64,000 nt of DNA from Euphorbia lathyris (taxonomy: Eukaryota > Streptophyta > Magnoliopsida > Malpighiales > Euphorbiaceae), in the NCBI RefSeq assembly GCF_963576675.1, contig NC_088916.1, positions 9,253,001 through 9,317,000 on the forward strand. Reading direction: 5' to 3'. Under the pieces are notes generated by a model. The model worked only from the letters and a program-made list of their open reading frames with translations. It had not been told where the DNA came from and searched no databases. Shown piece after piece: positions 20,868 through 30,472 of this stretch. Position numbers and translations under genes: made by a program. How positions within the stretch are numbered: position 1 is the stretch's first letter; every line of letters begins with the position of its first letter.

Positions 20868-22995
20868 ATTCACCGGTTTAAAAGAGATTTTGACCCAAAA
20901 GATCAATTCTGGAAGTTTAGTGACTTCAGAGTGGATAATTAGTGAGGAATATATAGTTATAGAAAACATGATTCCTCGACTAATAACTTTAAAATAATGT
21001 TGGATTTGGATGTTAGGACCTCTAAAAATGGCTTGTTTGGTAAGATTTGGTGTAGAAACCTCATTTTTTCACTCAATTTCACTAAGTTTCACTCGAGTTT
21101 CACTAAGTTTCACTCAAGTTTCACTCAAGTTTCACTAAATTTTTTTCTCTTTCTCTCAAATAATAATTGAAAATGTAAAAAACTGCCTGAAAACTGTTGA
21201 GGGTTACCAATCGACGACCATAGTTCCCGATTGGGGAGTGGGTAGCTGATCGAAGACCTACATGGTAACGAGTATTTTAAGATCTCAGAAATTATAAATC
21301 TAAGAGAATTTCGATAAAAACAAAGTAAAACAAGCTAAATAACTCAAAAAAATAGGGTCCAGATCTTGTATCTCGCACATCGCGTCGTGTGAAGTCCACC
21401 TACATAAACTGTTAGCCAGAGTGTAACATAGACTTATCACTAGGGCTAGCAAAAGTTTGTGCTCACAGCTGCCTCTCGCCTCAGGCAATCGCCTGGGTCG
21501 CATTTCACAACTATGATATGCGCCAGATCTCATCAAAGCAAAGTGAAGCAAGAATACTTACAAAGTTTATCTTACAAAGAATCTCTTAAAGGCACTCAAC
21601 TTGTTGAGTGTTTCACACTTTGGTGGATTGCTCACAAATTAGCCTTTCACTCCTATTTATAGGCTAAAACTGGACGGGCATGTGTGAATTGGGAATCTGG
21701 CCCCTAAGGAAGCAATAAATAGCAAGTTATCCTATCTGAGACAATTAAAGCAGGTAATCCTATTTAATAACAAACAGGGATATGATTTATAAATATTTAT
21801 CACTATTTTTTTTAGAAGAATCAGTATTTTTTTACTACTCCACAATCATTAGAAAAAAAAAATAATATTAACTTTTCTAAATAATATGTTAAAATATTAA
21901 TAACTAATAAATTAATTACAAATTTTTGAAGTTTCTAAAATATTTACATTATTACTAATATTTTGTAATTATAACTATAAAAATTATATGGAAGTGTTTC
22001 ATTTATCTACAAATTTTTGGAATCTTCGATATGAGAGTTAAATAATTGTTAAATTACTTTATTCAAATTTTCTATAAGATAAAGATAAAATGGATCTTGC
22101 TTAGAAACGTTGAAGCTAAATACGGTCAAATATGAACATTACTAAAAAAAAGTTACCTTATCCCTATAAAATATATCAATTTTGTTAGTTTTTCGGTGTG
22201 ATATAGAATTAAATTACTATATCTTAGTACAAAATAAGGGAAAAGTAAAAAAATGTGTGTAATTTGCAAACATGGGCTAGATGTTTACAAGCTATAAATA
22301 GAGACATGTGGTGCGTTATATTTATAAAATAAAGTATTTTAAATTACATTCTTAAATTCCAATTATGACCAACGCCATTTTTATCTTAAAAAACAAAAAC
22401 TATTTTTATATATCTACAAAGGACAAGCTCCCAAAACACAACTCCCTAACTCGAAATAATAAATCATATGGTAGATATTTTATATTTTTTTAACTTGACA
22501 ATTTATGAACTAAATTGATCTTTAAATTCATTTTAAACAACTGTAACTTGATTTGTGGATCTGTGTTTTGTCAATATATAATCATCAAAACTTAACAATA
22601 TAATTTCAATTAATTTTATTTGTAAAAAAAATATACTACAAATTTATATTTACAAACTTTTGAATTATAGATTTGTATTTGCAAGTTCTGCAAACCACGA
22701 GTATTTTTTTTTTTGCTCTAAAAATATATAGTTAAAACTTGAACTTTCATTTTATGTTATTTCGTGTAATTGAAAAAAGATAAAGCAAAAGTAAATAGAA
22801 ATTAAGAATGTGAGCAATGGATTGACTATTGAAAACAGAAATTAAATGAGCTCATTACTAGCAATGTTCATGAATAGAATTAACGAGTTGCTTGCGAGTC
22901 CGTGCTTCATAGTCGTGAACAAAATAAACTAGCTGCTCACGAACAATTAATTTCCTTAATGACCAGAGCTCGGGCCTAGCTCGAGCTTGTTAATT
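20868..22995. repeat. 2.1-kb tandem duplication, unit 2
   Basis: Same order of blocks as unit 1 with scattered substitutions and indels (for example an extra block near 21880-21935). It ends at CTCGAGCTTGTTAATTTTCTG, continuing into unique sequence. The copy at 62121-64000 is far closer to this unit than to unit 1 (shared ATGATTTATAAATATTTATC and the 21880-21935 block). A minus-strand TATA-like CTATAAATAGG sits near 21655. Confidence 0.75.
20990..21160. repeat. TTTCACTNAG minisatellite
   Basis: Tandem degenerate repeats of about 10-12 bp (TTTCACTCAA, TTTCACTAAG, TTTCACTCGAG). Unit 2 has more copies than unit 1 (18990-19045), and the copy near 62330-62395 matches unit 2. Confidence 0.6.
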
Positions 22996-23425
22996 TTCTG
23001 CCGAGCCGAGCACAAACAGGTCAAACCTCGGCTAGATCACAGCCCTACCTATTGAAAATTAAACTTATCTTAGACCTATTGGCCCTCTTGGTTAAAGTGA
23101 TACATGTTTCATTTTAAGAAAGAACATCTCCAAAGTTCAAGTGTCGAATTGATTATTTGGCCAATAACACTATTAAGCATATATCCTAAAAGGAACTAAT
23201 ACATTTATATATACAAAAGGAAATCATACAGTTTAGTCCAGATAATTACATCTGAATTCTGCTATAGCTGTGGAATCAAGACATTCTGCTAAATTTCAAT
23301 TTTAAAACTTCATTAAAATAAAATCCCTTTATTTATTTCTATCGTACTAAAGCCTTGCAAATTAGTTAAATTCCAACAAAAGAAACACAAGCAAGTTCAT
23401 CTTTCTACTTCAAGTTTATATATGT
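22996..23425. other. intergenic, no gene seen
   Basis: Low-complexity AT-rich DNA after the tandem duplication; opens with GAGCCGAGCACAAACAGG-type sequence that may be the true edge of the repeated unit. No coding signal. Confidence 0.4.
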
Positions 23426-23439
23426 ATGATAGATCCTCT

Positions 23440-23607
23440 TGTATATAGCATCTGCACTAGGTGCAACCTATTTTTAACTAATAGGTTGGAAAATCCGATG
23501 AATCAGAGAAACAAGATCAGGCAAGTCGATGGAAATATGCTCATGTGTTTCATTTGTTTTGCTCATTCTATGTTCCTCAGCAGCAGAATTGATGAAGTGG
23601 TAGAGCA
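23440..23607 (+). pseudogene. host gene fragment, 5' part, interrupted by the hAT element
   Basis: Homologous to 608-800. After an acceptor-like TCTATGTTCCTCAG the plus strand reads SSRIDEVVEH, and after the hAT element it resumes at 24688 as VKQALKYLEKVDPRAKL followed by a stop. The joined reading, across one target-duplication copy, looks like the end of a helical protein, so the hAT probably landed in an exon. The gene is not recognised; a relation to the CDT1-like fragment at 487-566 is possible but not shown. Confidence 0.4.
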
Positions 23608-24687
23608 TAGGGGTGAGCAAATTAACCGGTAACCGAAAACCGAATCAGAAATCGAACCAAAATTTTAATTTGGTTCGGTTATTTAGTCTTTGATAATCGG
23701 TTCGGTTTTCAACTATGGGAATTTTGGTTATCGATCTTCGGTTTGGTTTCTAGGGAAAAAAATTCGATGTAACCGAAACCGAACCGAAGTTTTCATATAT
23801 ACAAACAAAATTATAATCTGTGTGTAATAATATATAGCCCATCGTTTTAGCCCAATATCATTATCTTATTAAGAAAAGAAGTTGAATTCAGCGGCGCATT
23901 TTAATTCACCATAACTTAACCCTAAATTCTATCACCATATATAAACCCAATTCCTCCAATCCAACCTTCACTCTTCATTCACACGCGGCTCTCCAAACAG
24001 CAAAACCCTACCCCCTACTCTCCTCTATTATTTATCCTTCTCGTTTCTTCTTTGTAGATCTGCTTAGAAATCCTTCCTCCCTTCATTTTCAATTTCATCA
24101 TGGAGCCAGACTTGTCAAAAATCAAAATCATCCCCACTTGTTAGGTTCTAATTTTTTTTGTTCTAATTTTTTGGATTGTAAATTTGTTAATATCATACTT
24201 TGAATATTAAGTTTTGTGGCTGAAATGCCCATGATGATACTGCAATTTTTTTGTAAATACCCCCTATCCTAATAGGAATTAGGAAGTTAAGTAAAATTGG
24301 GGATGAATGCTAACTTTTGTGGATGAAAAATCCATAACTAGCATATGAATATTGATCACTGATGGAAGAAAGATGAATGAATAGATGAAATTTGTTATTT
24401 ATGATATGTTTTGTTTAATTTTGTTATCTATGATATTTTTTTACTAGGGTGCTTGCATTTTTAGACAATTGTATGCTTTATAAATTAGTCATTTAACTCA
24501 CTCAATTATTTAAGCTCAATATTTTTTTTATTTTATAAATAATTTCGGTTATTCGGCCGGTTAAACGAACCAAACTGAAAAATTGCGGTCTGGTAAAATT
24601 TGGTTTTTATTCTTGTTCGGTTCGGTTCGGTTTTAGAAATTTGGAAAATTTCGATTCGGTTAGTAACCGAACCGATGTTCACCCCTA
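23608..24687. mobile_element. non-autonomous hAT DNA transposon (1080 bp)
   Basis: Ends are TAGGGGTGAGCA and the inverted TGTTCACCCCTA, followed inward by rich CCGAAACCGAACC and its complement, a common plant hAT end type. GTAGAGCA (23600-23607) and GTAAAGCA (24688-24695) form an 8-bp target duplication with one mismatch. The interior includes a C-rich, leader-like stretch (about 23960-24110), but no hAT dimerisation or BED-finger frame is present. Confidence 0.85.
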
Positions 24688-25022
24688 GTAAAGCAAGCCT
24701 TGAAGTATTTGGAGAAAGTTGATCCAAGGGCAAAGCTGTAATTTGAAGTTAAAAGAGAAGTGCGAAATTCAGCGTTTTCTTTTCTATTTTGGAATAATTA
24801 TCTTTTTCCTATTTTTCTTTCTTTCCTTTTTACATTTAGGATTAATTATCTTTTTTTTTTCCTTTTTGCTTTTTTTCTTTTTACATTCAGAATAATTATC
24901 TTTTTTCCTATTTTACTTTCTTTCCTCTAAGCCTATATAAAGGCATGTTTTTTTGGGAGACTTTGGATAAATACAATTTGAGAGAGTTTTCTCTTTTCTT
25001 TTCCAATTGTCGGCATTCTTTT

Positions 25023-25295
25023 GAATCAATGACCTTTGAAGGTTAGCTAGAGGCATTCGTGTGTCAAATCAACAATAGCTAACGTTTATCTAAATTTCCC
25101 CTACGTCATTTGGTATCAAAGCCAGGTTAGCTAGCGGCATTCATGTATCGAATCAACGATAGCTAACGTTTATCTATATTCCTGCTGCATCAGTTTGTAT
25201 CAGAGCCTACGGTTAGCTAGCGGCATTCAGGTGTCGAATTAACAATAGCTATAACGTTTATCCAAATTTCCCGGTACGTTAGTTGGTAGAGCCTA
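25023..25295 (+). repeat. three tandem copies of LTR end plus primer-binding site
   Basis: A unit of about 85-90 bp, GGTTAGCTAGCGGCATTC ... TAGCTAACGTTTATC ... followed by a primer-binding-site-like TTGGTATCAAAGCC, is repeated three times. The second copy has GTATCAGAGCC and the third GGTAGAGCC. Only the first retains the full site. Confidence 0.7.
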
Positions 25296-25309
25296 CAATA
25301 TATTCATCA

Positions 25310-25530
25310 TGCCACCATGAAGAGAGAGGCGTGTCGATGATGTCTATCAATGGGAGAAGATTGAACAGCGTATTCAAGATCGGATGGATGAGGGGATGGG
25401 GGCGATGCAAGAAGCTTTGATCGCACAAATTAATGGCGGAGGTGTTCCGGACTCAACCTCAACTAAATAGGAGGTCGAATCACCATTATGATGACCATGG
25501 CGATGAAGACGAATTCGAGGACGAACAGAA
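25310..25530 (+). pseudogene. gag-like remnant of the short LTR element
   Basis: After ATGCCACCATGA the frame reads RRVDDVYQWE, IEQRIQDRMDEGMGAMQEAL, IAQINGGGVP and then, past an in-frame stop, an acidic stretch DDHGDEDEFED. This order (basic start, coiled helix, acidic tail) resembles the start of plant Ty3/gypsy gag proteins, which package the element RNA. Two early stops and immediate termination at the right LTR make it a remnant. Confidence 0.5.
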
Positions 25531-25879
25531 GTGTGAAATTCGGTGTTTTCTTTCCTATTTTGGAATAATTATCTTTTTCCAATTTTGCTTTCTTTCTTTT
25601 TTACATTTAGGATTAATTATCTTTTTTTCTTTTTGCTTTCTTTCCGTTTCACATTCAAAATAATTATCTTTTTTTCTATTTTGCTTTCTTTCATGTAAGC
25701 CTATATAAAGGCATGTTTTTCTATTTTTTTTAGGAGACTTTGGATGAATACAATTTGAGAGAGTTTTCTCTTTTCTTTTCCAATTGTCGGCATTCTTTTG
25801 AATCAACGACCTTTGAAGGTTAGCTATCGGCATTCGTGTGTCGAATCAACAATAGCTAACGGTTATCAAAAATGCCGAT

Positions 25880-26280
25880 GTGTCAAGAATCAAGGCCCTT
25901 CTCTGTCTACAAAAGTTAATCAAGTCAACTAGAATTTTTTAGGGATAACAATGTTTTCGGGGAATTGTAGATTTGACCTTAGCGTACAAAATGGTACAAA
26001 TTTTGCCGTAACATTTCCAAGCAATATTAATTTTACCCTATGTTACCAAAAATTTAAAATGGTTGGTTTGTTCGTTATTTAACCGTCACATCGGATCTTT
26101 TAAATATCAATATGACGGTGAAATAACCGTCTAACCAATTCGTTTAAATTTCTATTAGATAAGGTAAAATAATTAGAGCTAAATTTATACTATTTCGTAA
26201 CTTAAGACTAGATTTGCACTTTCCCAAAAACGTTAAAATTTGGCACTTATTCCAATATTTTATAACCATTTTTTAAGCAC
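25880..26280. other. resumed host segment plus repeat-like sequence
   Basis: CTACAAAAGTTAATC near 25905 resumes the homology to 735-790. 25960-26280 then resembles the inverted phrases seen at 2950-3140 (CCGTAACATTTCC, TTAACCGTCACATCGGA). No gene. Confidence 0.4.
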
Positions 26281-26284
26281 ATAT

Positions 26285-26510
26285 CACTCAGACTGTCGCA
26301 ACCGGATTTTCCGGGCGCGAGCATCGGCTAATAAAATTTGCTAATTAATAGTTTTTTATGTTTTTAAACTATTTTTTTAGAGTCGCCACCAATCAAAATT
26401 AAGGCGTGATTTGACACCGAATCGAGTAGATATTAATGGATAAGGAAGGCCTGTGAAATAGAGATTTTAGGTTCATTTCTCAATTTTAAATTTAAATTTA
26501 AATATATTAA
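26285..26510. repeat. transposon-end-like repeat
   Basis: Begins CTGTCGCAACCGGATTTTCC and contains AGAGTCGCCACCAATCAAAA and AAGGCGTGATTTGACACCG. This phrase style is common at ends of plant repeats, but I cannot assign a family. No partner end is seen in the window. Confidence 0.35.
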
Positions 26511-26609
26511 GTAATCACAATTTCTTCTTCAGGTAACCCATTTTTTCAGCTTCCTCATTCCTCCTTTTTTTCTCAAATTCCCTTCTTTCTTTTCTTTTCT
26601 TTTCTTTTC

Positions 26610-27320
26610 AATTCATTCATGGCGGTGTCTCCTCAAATTTTCTCTCCCAGGAAAAGGCGACCGTCTGCCAGAGCATTTATACCTCCTAATTTCTCCGGCC
26701 ACAAACTCCTTCAATCTTTACTTGTTTTATCGCAAGATATTTCCTCTCTTAAACCTCTCCAATCCTTCTACACCGTCAATCTCTTTCAATTATCTGCAAA
26801 TCCAAACTCTTACCTATCTTATTTGATGAGCTTCTTCGGAATCCGATTTTATTTCTCCCTCTTACTCTCCTCTGTTTTGAAGAAATGTATATAGTCTTAT
26901 AAAGAATCAAAACTACCATCGGGGACTGCTCTAATGGACCCAAGATGTGGCTTCTAACTCAAATCGAATCACTATCTAACAGATTTCATGAATTAACACT
27001 TGAATTGTCAACGCTCTTGGATATTTTTCCGGTGAAAGAGATTAGATTAAGCCAAGATATTTAACGCTCTTGCAGGCAGAAGCGTATTTGGATCCCAAAG
27101 ATTATCTAAGCCGAGAGGTGTAAAATATGCTTGATCGGATCAGGAAACAGATCGCACCTGATCATTTTAAGCTAGCAGATATATTTGATAAATTAGGATT
27201 GTGAAATTCTTCCTCCTGCAAAGAAGAAATCGACAATCTCGAAGATGAGCTCCAAAATCAAATCTGGAAGATGAAAATTAATCAACTGCATGGAGATGAA
27301 TGGAAGAGGAAGATGAGAAG
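26610..27320 (+). pseudogene. plant U-box protein (PUB) N-terminal domain pseudogene
   Basis: The first frame (26619-26894) reads SPRKRRPSARAFIPPNFSGH and LLVLSQDISSLKPLQ. A shifted frame continues DELLRNPILFLPLTLLCFEE, MYIVL, stop, then DCSNGPKMWLLTQIESLSNR, FHELTLELSTLLDIFPVKEI and RLSQDI. A third frame gives DPKDYLSREV, stop, MLDRIRKQIAPDHFKLADIF, DKLGL and EEIDNLEDE. This is the order of the conserved helical N-terminal domain of plant ARM-repeat U-box E3 ubiquitin ligases (PUB15-like). The U-box and ARM repeats are missing. Several stops and at least two shifts make it dead. It lies just before a right end of the long-TIR family that also carries the 28.3-kb exonuclease copy, which suggests capture. 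Confidence 0.75.
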
Positions 27321-27489
27321 ATAGTAAATGGTGGATGGGGTATTTGATTTTCTATTTTTAAAGAGAGAGAAATCAAAAAAAGAAGAGAGAGAGAATAGAA
27401 AGAAAGAAGAACAAAAATAAGAAATTAGAGACAGATGGAAAAGAATGTGTATTTGATTTTTATTTTTAATTTTGGGGTTTGTATGTGAT

Positions 27490-27688
27490 AATTAGATAAT
27501 AAGTGAGATTAATTTATAAAATAAATAAATATAAGGACTAAATTAATTCTTTTCCGTACCATTAGTCAATTTGGTCTGTGTTTGCTAACGGAATGAACCT
27601 CAAGGTACCATTTTGTAAACTTTTAAACCACAAGAATGCCGATCGAAAACAAGTGTAACCATAAAGTTTATTTTGTACTTTTCCCTAG
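27490..27688. mobile_element. solo right end of the AGGGAAAAGTAC long-TIR family
   Basis: Reads AATATAAGGACTAAATTAA, CATTAGTCAATTTGG, TTGCTAACGGAATGAACCTC and ends GTTTATTTTGTACTTTTCCC. This matches the right end of the element at 27949-29409. No matching left end is found upstream of the PUB pseudogene, so the element is truncated or the left end is too decayed to see. Confidence 0.6.
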
Positions 27689-27948
27689 TATTTAGTGAAC
27701 TTAATAATACGTACCATATAATTATTAATCAAATACTTTTTTGTTTACCATGTATTGAAATATATTTTAAACTTTTTTACCTACAATGTTTTTATTAAAG
27801 GAGCCCTTATTTATTATTCCGCCTAGGGCCCATGAATTATCAGGACCGACTCTGCTCACTTCGGTTAAAACTAAACTGTTTTTTAATATAATTTCTAAAC
27901 ATAGAATTTATAGAGTTTGAACTTTTATTTATTATCTATTATTATAAA

Positions 27949-29409
27949 GGAAAAAGTACAAAAATAAACTTTGTGGTTTGACCCATTTTCGAAGTGCACC
28001 TCTGTGGTTTAAAAGTTTGCAAGTCGGTGCCTTAAACTTCATTCCGTTAGCAAAGAGTGGTAAAATTGACTAACGGTGTTAAAAGTCAAAGGGAAAATAG
28101 TTAATTTGGTCCTTATATTTAATAATTTTATAAATTAAGCATCCTTATTATCTAACTATCACAAACAAACCCCAAAATAAAAAATAAAAATTCAATTATA
28201 CCATCTTCTCCATTACTCTTTAATTTTTTTCTTTCTCTCTCATATTTTCTAATTTTTCTCTCTCTAAAATCAAGTTTCTCTCTAATTATCTAACCACGAC
28301 ATCACCTTCTACACCAACCAGATCCACACTCTTCTCACCCATTCTCCTTCCCTCGTCGACCAATGGCTCACCGAAACCCACCAAATTCATCAACTCGACC
28401 CCTCAAAACCTTCCACAGTCGGCCTCGACGTCGAATGGCGTCCCAATTTCAGCCGCAACATCGACAATCCAATCGCAATTCTACAGCTCTGTGTCGGCCA
28501 CAGATGCCTCATATTTCAGATCATGCATTCCCCGTTCGTCCCGCAATCTCTGAAAGACTTCCTGACGAATAAGAATGGGGATTATGTGTTCGTCGGGGTA
28601 GGGATTGAGAATGATGTTGAGAAGATGTTGGAGGATTATGATTTGGGAGTGGGGAATACGGTTGATTTGAGGGGTTTGGCTGTGGAGAAATTGGGGATTA
28701 TTGCGTTGAAGAATGCTGGATTGAAGCAATTGACGAGTCAGGTTTTGGGGAAAGATCAGTATGAGTAGATGGGATTATACTTGGCTTACTCCTAATCAGG
28801 TTCAGTATGCTTGCCTTGATGCTTATTTGTCTTGTGCAATTGGGGATAGTTTGTTTTCTTCCCATGGTTGATTGATTACAGGAGTGATTTTTAAAATTAG
28901 GGTTTGAATATTGGGAAATTATGTTAATGTTGCTTAATTTCAATAGCTATATCAATTAGTTTCTGGATGGATTATGTTTTCTCCAGAAATTCCTCATGAA
29001 CATGTATCTGAATTCTCAAGATGGCTACTGATTGTGATTTTTGACGTGATATAAAAGGGAACTGTGATTCTAGAGAGAAACTTGATTTTAGAGAGAAAAA
29101 AAATTAAAAAAGATGAGAGAGAAAGAAAAAAATTAAAGAGTAATGGAGAAGATGGTATAATTGAATTTTTATTTTTTATTTTGGGGTTTGTTTGTGATAG
29201 TTAGATAATAAGGATGCTTAATTTATAAAATTATTAAATATAAGGACCAAATTAACTATTTTCCCTTTGACTTTTAACACCGTTAGTCAATTTTACCCCT
29301 CTTTGCTAACGGAATGAAGTTCAAGGCACCGACTTGCAAACTTTTAAACCACAGGGGTGCACTTCGAAAATGGGTCATACCACAAGGTTTATTTTTGTAC
29401 TTTTCCCTA
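27949..29409. mobile_element. long-TIR DNA transposon (~1.46 kb) carrying a host exonuclease gene copy
   Basis: Inverted arms of about 300 bp: left from AGGAAAAAGTACAAAAATAA through CCCATTTTCGAAGTGCACC, TTCCGTTAGCAAAG and AAGTCAAAGGGAAAATAG; right is the complement, ending TTTTTGTACTTTTCCCT. The flanks share ATTATAA, so a short target duplication is likely but its length is uncertain (7-9 bp). The centre is a protein-coding copy of a host gene with much higher GC than the arms. This layout is that of a Pack-type element. Left ends of the same family occur at 38352 and 40598 and a right end at 27688. Confidence 0.8.
28292..28871 (+). pseudogene. captured WRN-type (DEDDy) 3'-5' exonuclease, one frameshift
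   Basis: Nearly the whole exonuclease domain is readable. It starts NHDITFYTNQIHTLL, then VGLDVEWRPNFS (first catalytic D and E), PIAILQLCVGHRCLIFQ, SLKDFLTN, VFVGVGIENDVEKMLED (second D), NTVDLRGLAVEKLGI, then a frameshift at about 28754 and ISMSRWDYTWLTPNQVQYAC followed by LDAYLS (final Y..LD of the DEDDy set), ending SSHG and TGA. Plant proteins of this small WEX/WRN-exonuclease class degrade nucleic acid 3' to 5', some acting in gene silencing. All four acidic catalytic positions are kept, and only the 1-bp frame change prevents a full product. No start Met precedes NHDIT in frame because a TAA lies just upstream, so the N-terminus is missing. The gene has no introns here, as is usual for this family. 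Confidence 0.85.
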
Positions 29410-30340
29410 TTATAAATATATATATATGTGGATGACCTTTGATACTAATTTGACAACTCATAAATTTTTAAGGATTGAATTTAGAGTTTTTGAACGTTTA
29501 CTTATTATTTACTGTTTTATATATTATAAATACAAGTAGATGACTTTTCAATTTTCTTTTACTACAAATTTGAGAACTCATAAAAAGTACATTTAAAATC
29601 TACTTATTCATTTCTCTTTGTTTCTGTTATTATATATAATATAGATTAATAAGAATTTTGGTTAGAGATGTGTGCAATCTTTTGAAATTTTCCATATATG
29701 CACCATTGGTCATTTGATAATTTAATATAATGATAACAATGTGGTGGTCGAATAAGTTTCTTTATCGCTTATTTAGTTCTTATTTGAATTATGTCTGAAC
29801 ATCGGTTAAATATCTCTTAGAAATTTCGAGAATAACATATGCATATATGGTATGTGATGATTTTGCTGCTTTAGGTCGATAAATATTATTTGATTACTTA
29901 TCTAGTAGGCCTCGTATTGTTTAATTACTGTTATTTATTAATTTAATTTATTGCTATTGCGTGGTTATATCATAATGACATAATAAAAGTCAAAATCCTC
30001 CATATCTCTCATGGGTACGAAATCGATCCCAACAGTGCCACATTTCTTGATGTCCCATTCTATTAATCTATTTCAAACATACTCCTCATCGAACCATCCT
30101 AAATGATTCAATGAAAACATCTGACGTATATAGTTAAATAAACTCTTTTAGCATAAAGGGACCGAGATTCCCAATAGGTGGTTAGAATATGAAGGTTAAT
30201 TTGATCATTCAGTTAACAAAAATATATGTGAAGTATGGATCCTACAATGTAGTTAAATCCGACTGAAATAATCGTCATCTTGTGCATAAATGTATCTTGT
30301 ATGAAAATGACAGATTCCAAATCAAAAAATGAAGAAGAAC
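29410..30340. other. intergenic, no gene seen
   Basis: AT-rich with small repeats (CTCATAAATTTTTAAGG and similar near 29455 and 29575). No coding signal. Confidence 0.45.
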
Positions 30341-30346
30341 AATAAC

Positions 30347-30472
30347 ATTTTCCTTTGCTTGTTTATGGAGCTAGAATTTACCAATCAATATATTATATCT
30401 TGTATTACAAGGACTAACAATATATAAATATATTGATTGGAAAGTCAAGCTCCACAACTAGTAAGGATTGCT
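30347..30472 (+). ncRNA. MIR-like hairpin 1 (candidate miRNA precursor)
   Basis: The 5' arm (CTTTGCTTGTTTATGGAGC, TAGAATTTACCAATCAAT) pairs with the 3' arm (ATTGATTGGAAAGTCAAGCT, CCACAACTAGTAAGGA), leaving a stem of about 45 bp with few mismatches and a loop of about 30 nt. The size and near-perfect centre resemble plant miRNA precursors. Two paralogs at 32768 and 32940 keep the 5' arm almost unchanged while loops vary. No known miRNA was recognised. A decayed inverted-repeat element is the alternative. Confidence 0.45.

Larger units (their letters stand above)
24761..25867 (+). mobile_element. very short LTR retroelement (TRIM-like or deletion derivative)
   Basis: Left LTR about 24761-25109 and right LTR about 25532-25867 share TGNGAAATTC, long CTTT-rich tracts with ATAATTATCTTTTT, a TATA box in GCCTATATAAAGGCATG and CAACAATAGCTAACG. 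A primer-binding site complementary to initiator tRNA-Met (TGGTATCAAAGCC) begins at 25111. Only about 420 bp lie between the LTRs. Target duplication and exact LTR ends are not resolved. Confidence 0.7.

Noticed and set aside
25555..25833. Lys-rich minus-strand frame of 92 codons
   Set aside because: It is the translation of the CTTT-rich LTR antisense strand, i.e. low complexity.
28481..28943. Two minus-strand frames of 81-82 codons
   Set aside because: They are antisense to the WRN-type exonuclease copy, which has catalytic motifs on the plus strand.
30364..30453. Hairpin considered as a member of MIR159/MIR319 because of the GGAGCT end
   Set aside because: The mature-sequence core (TTTGGATTGAAGGGAGCTC-like) is not present; pairing regions and flanks differ.
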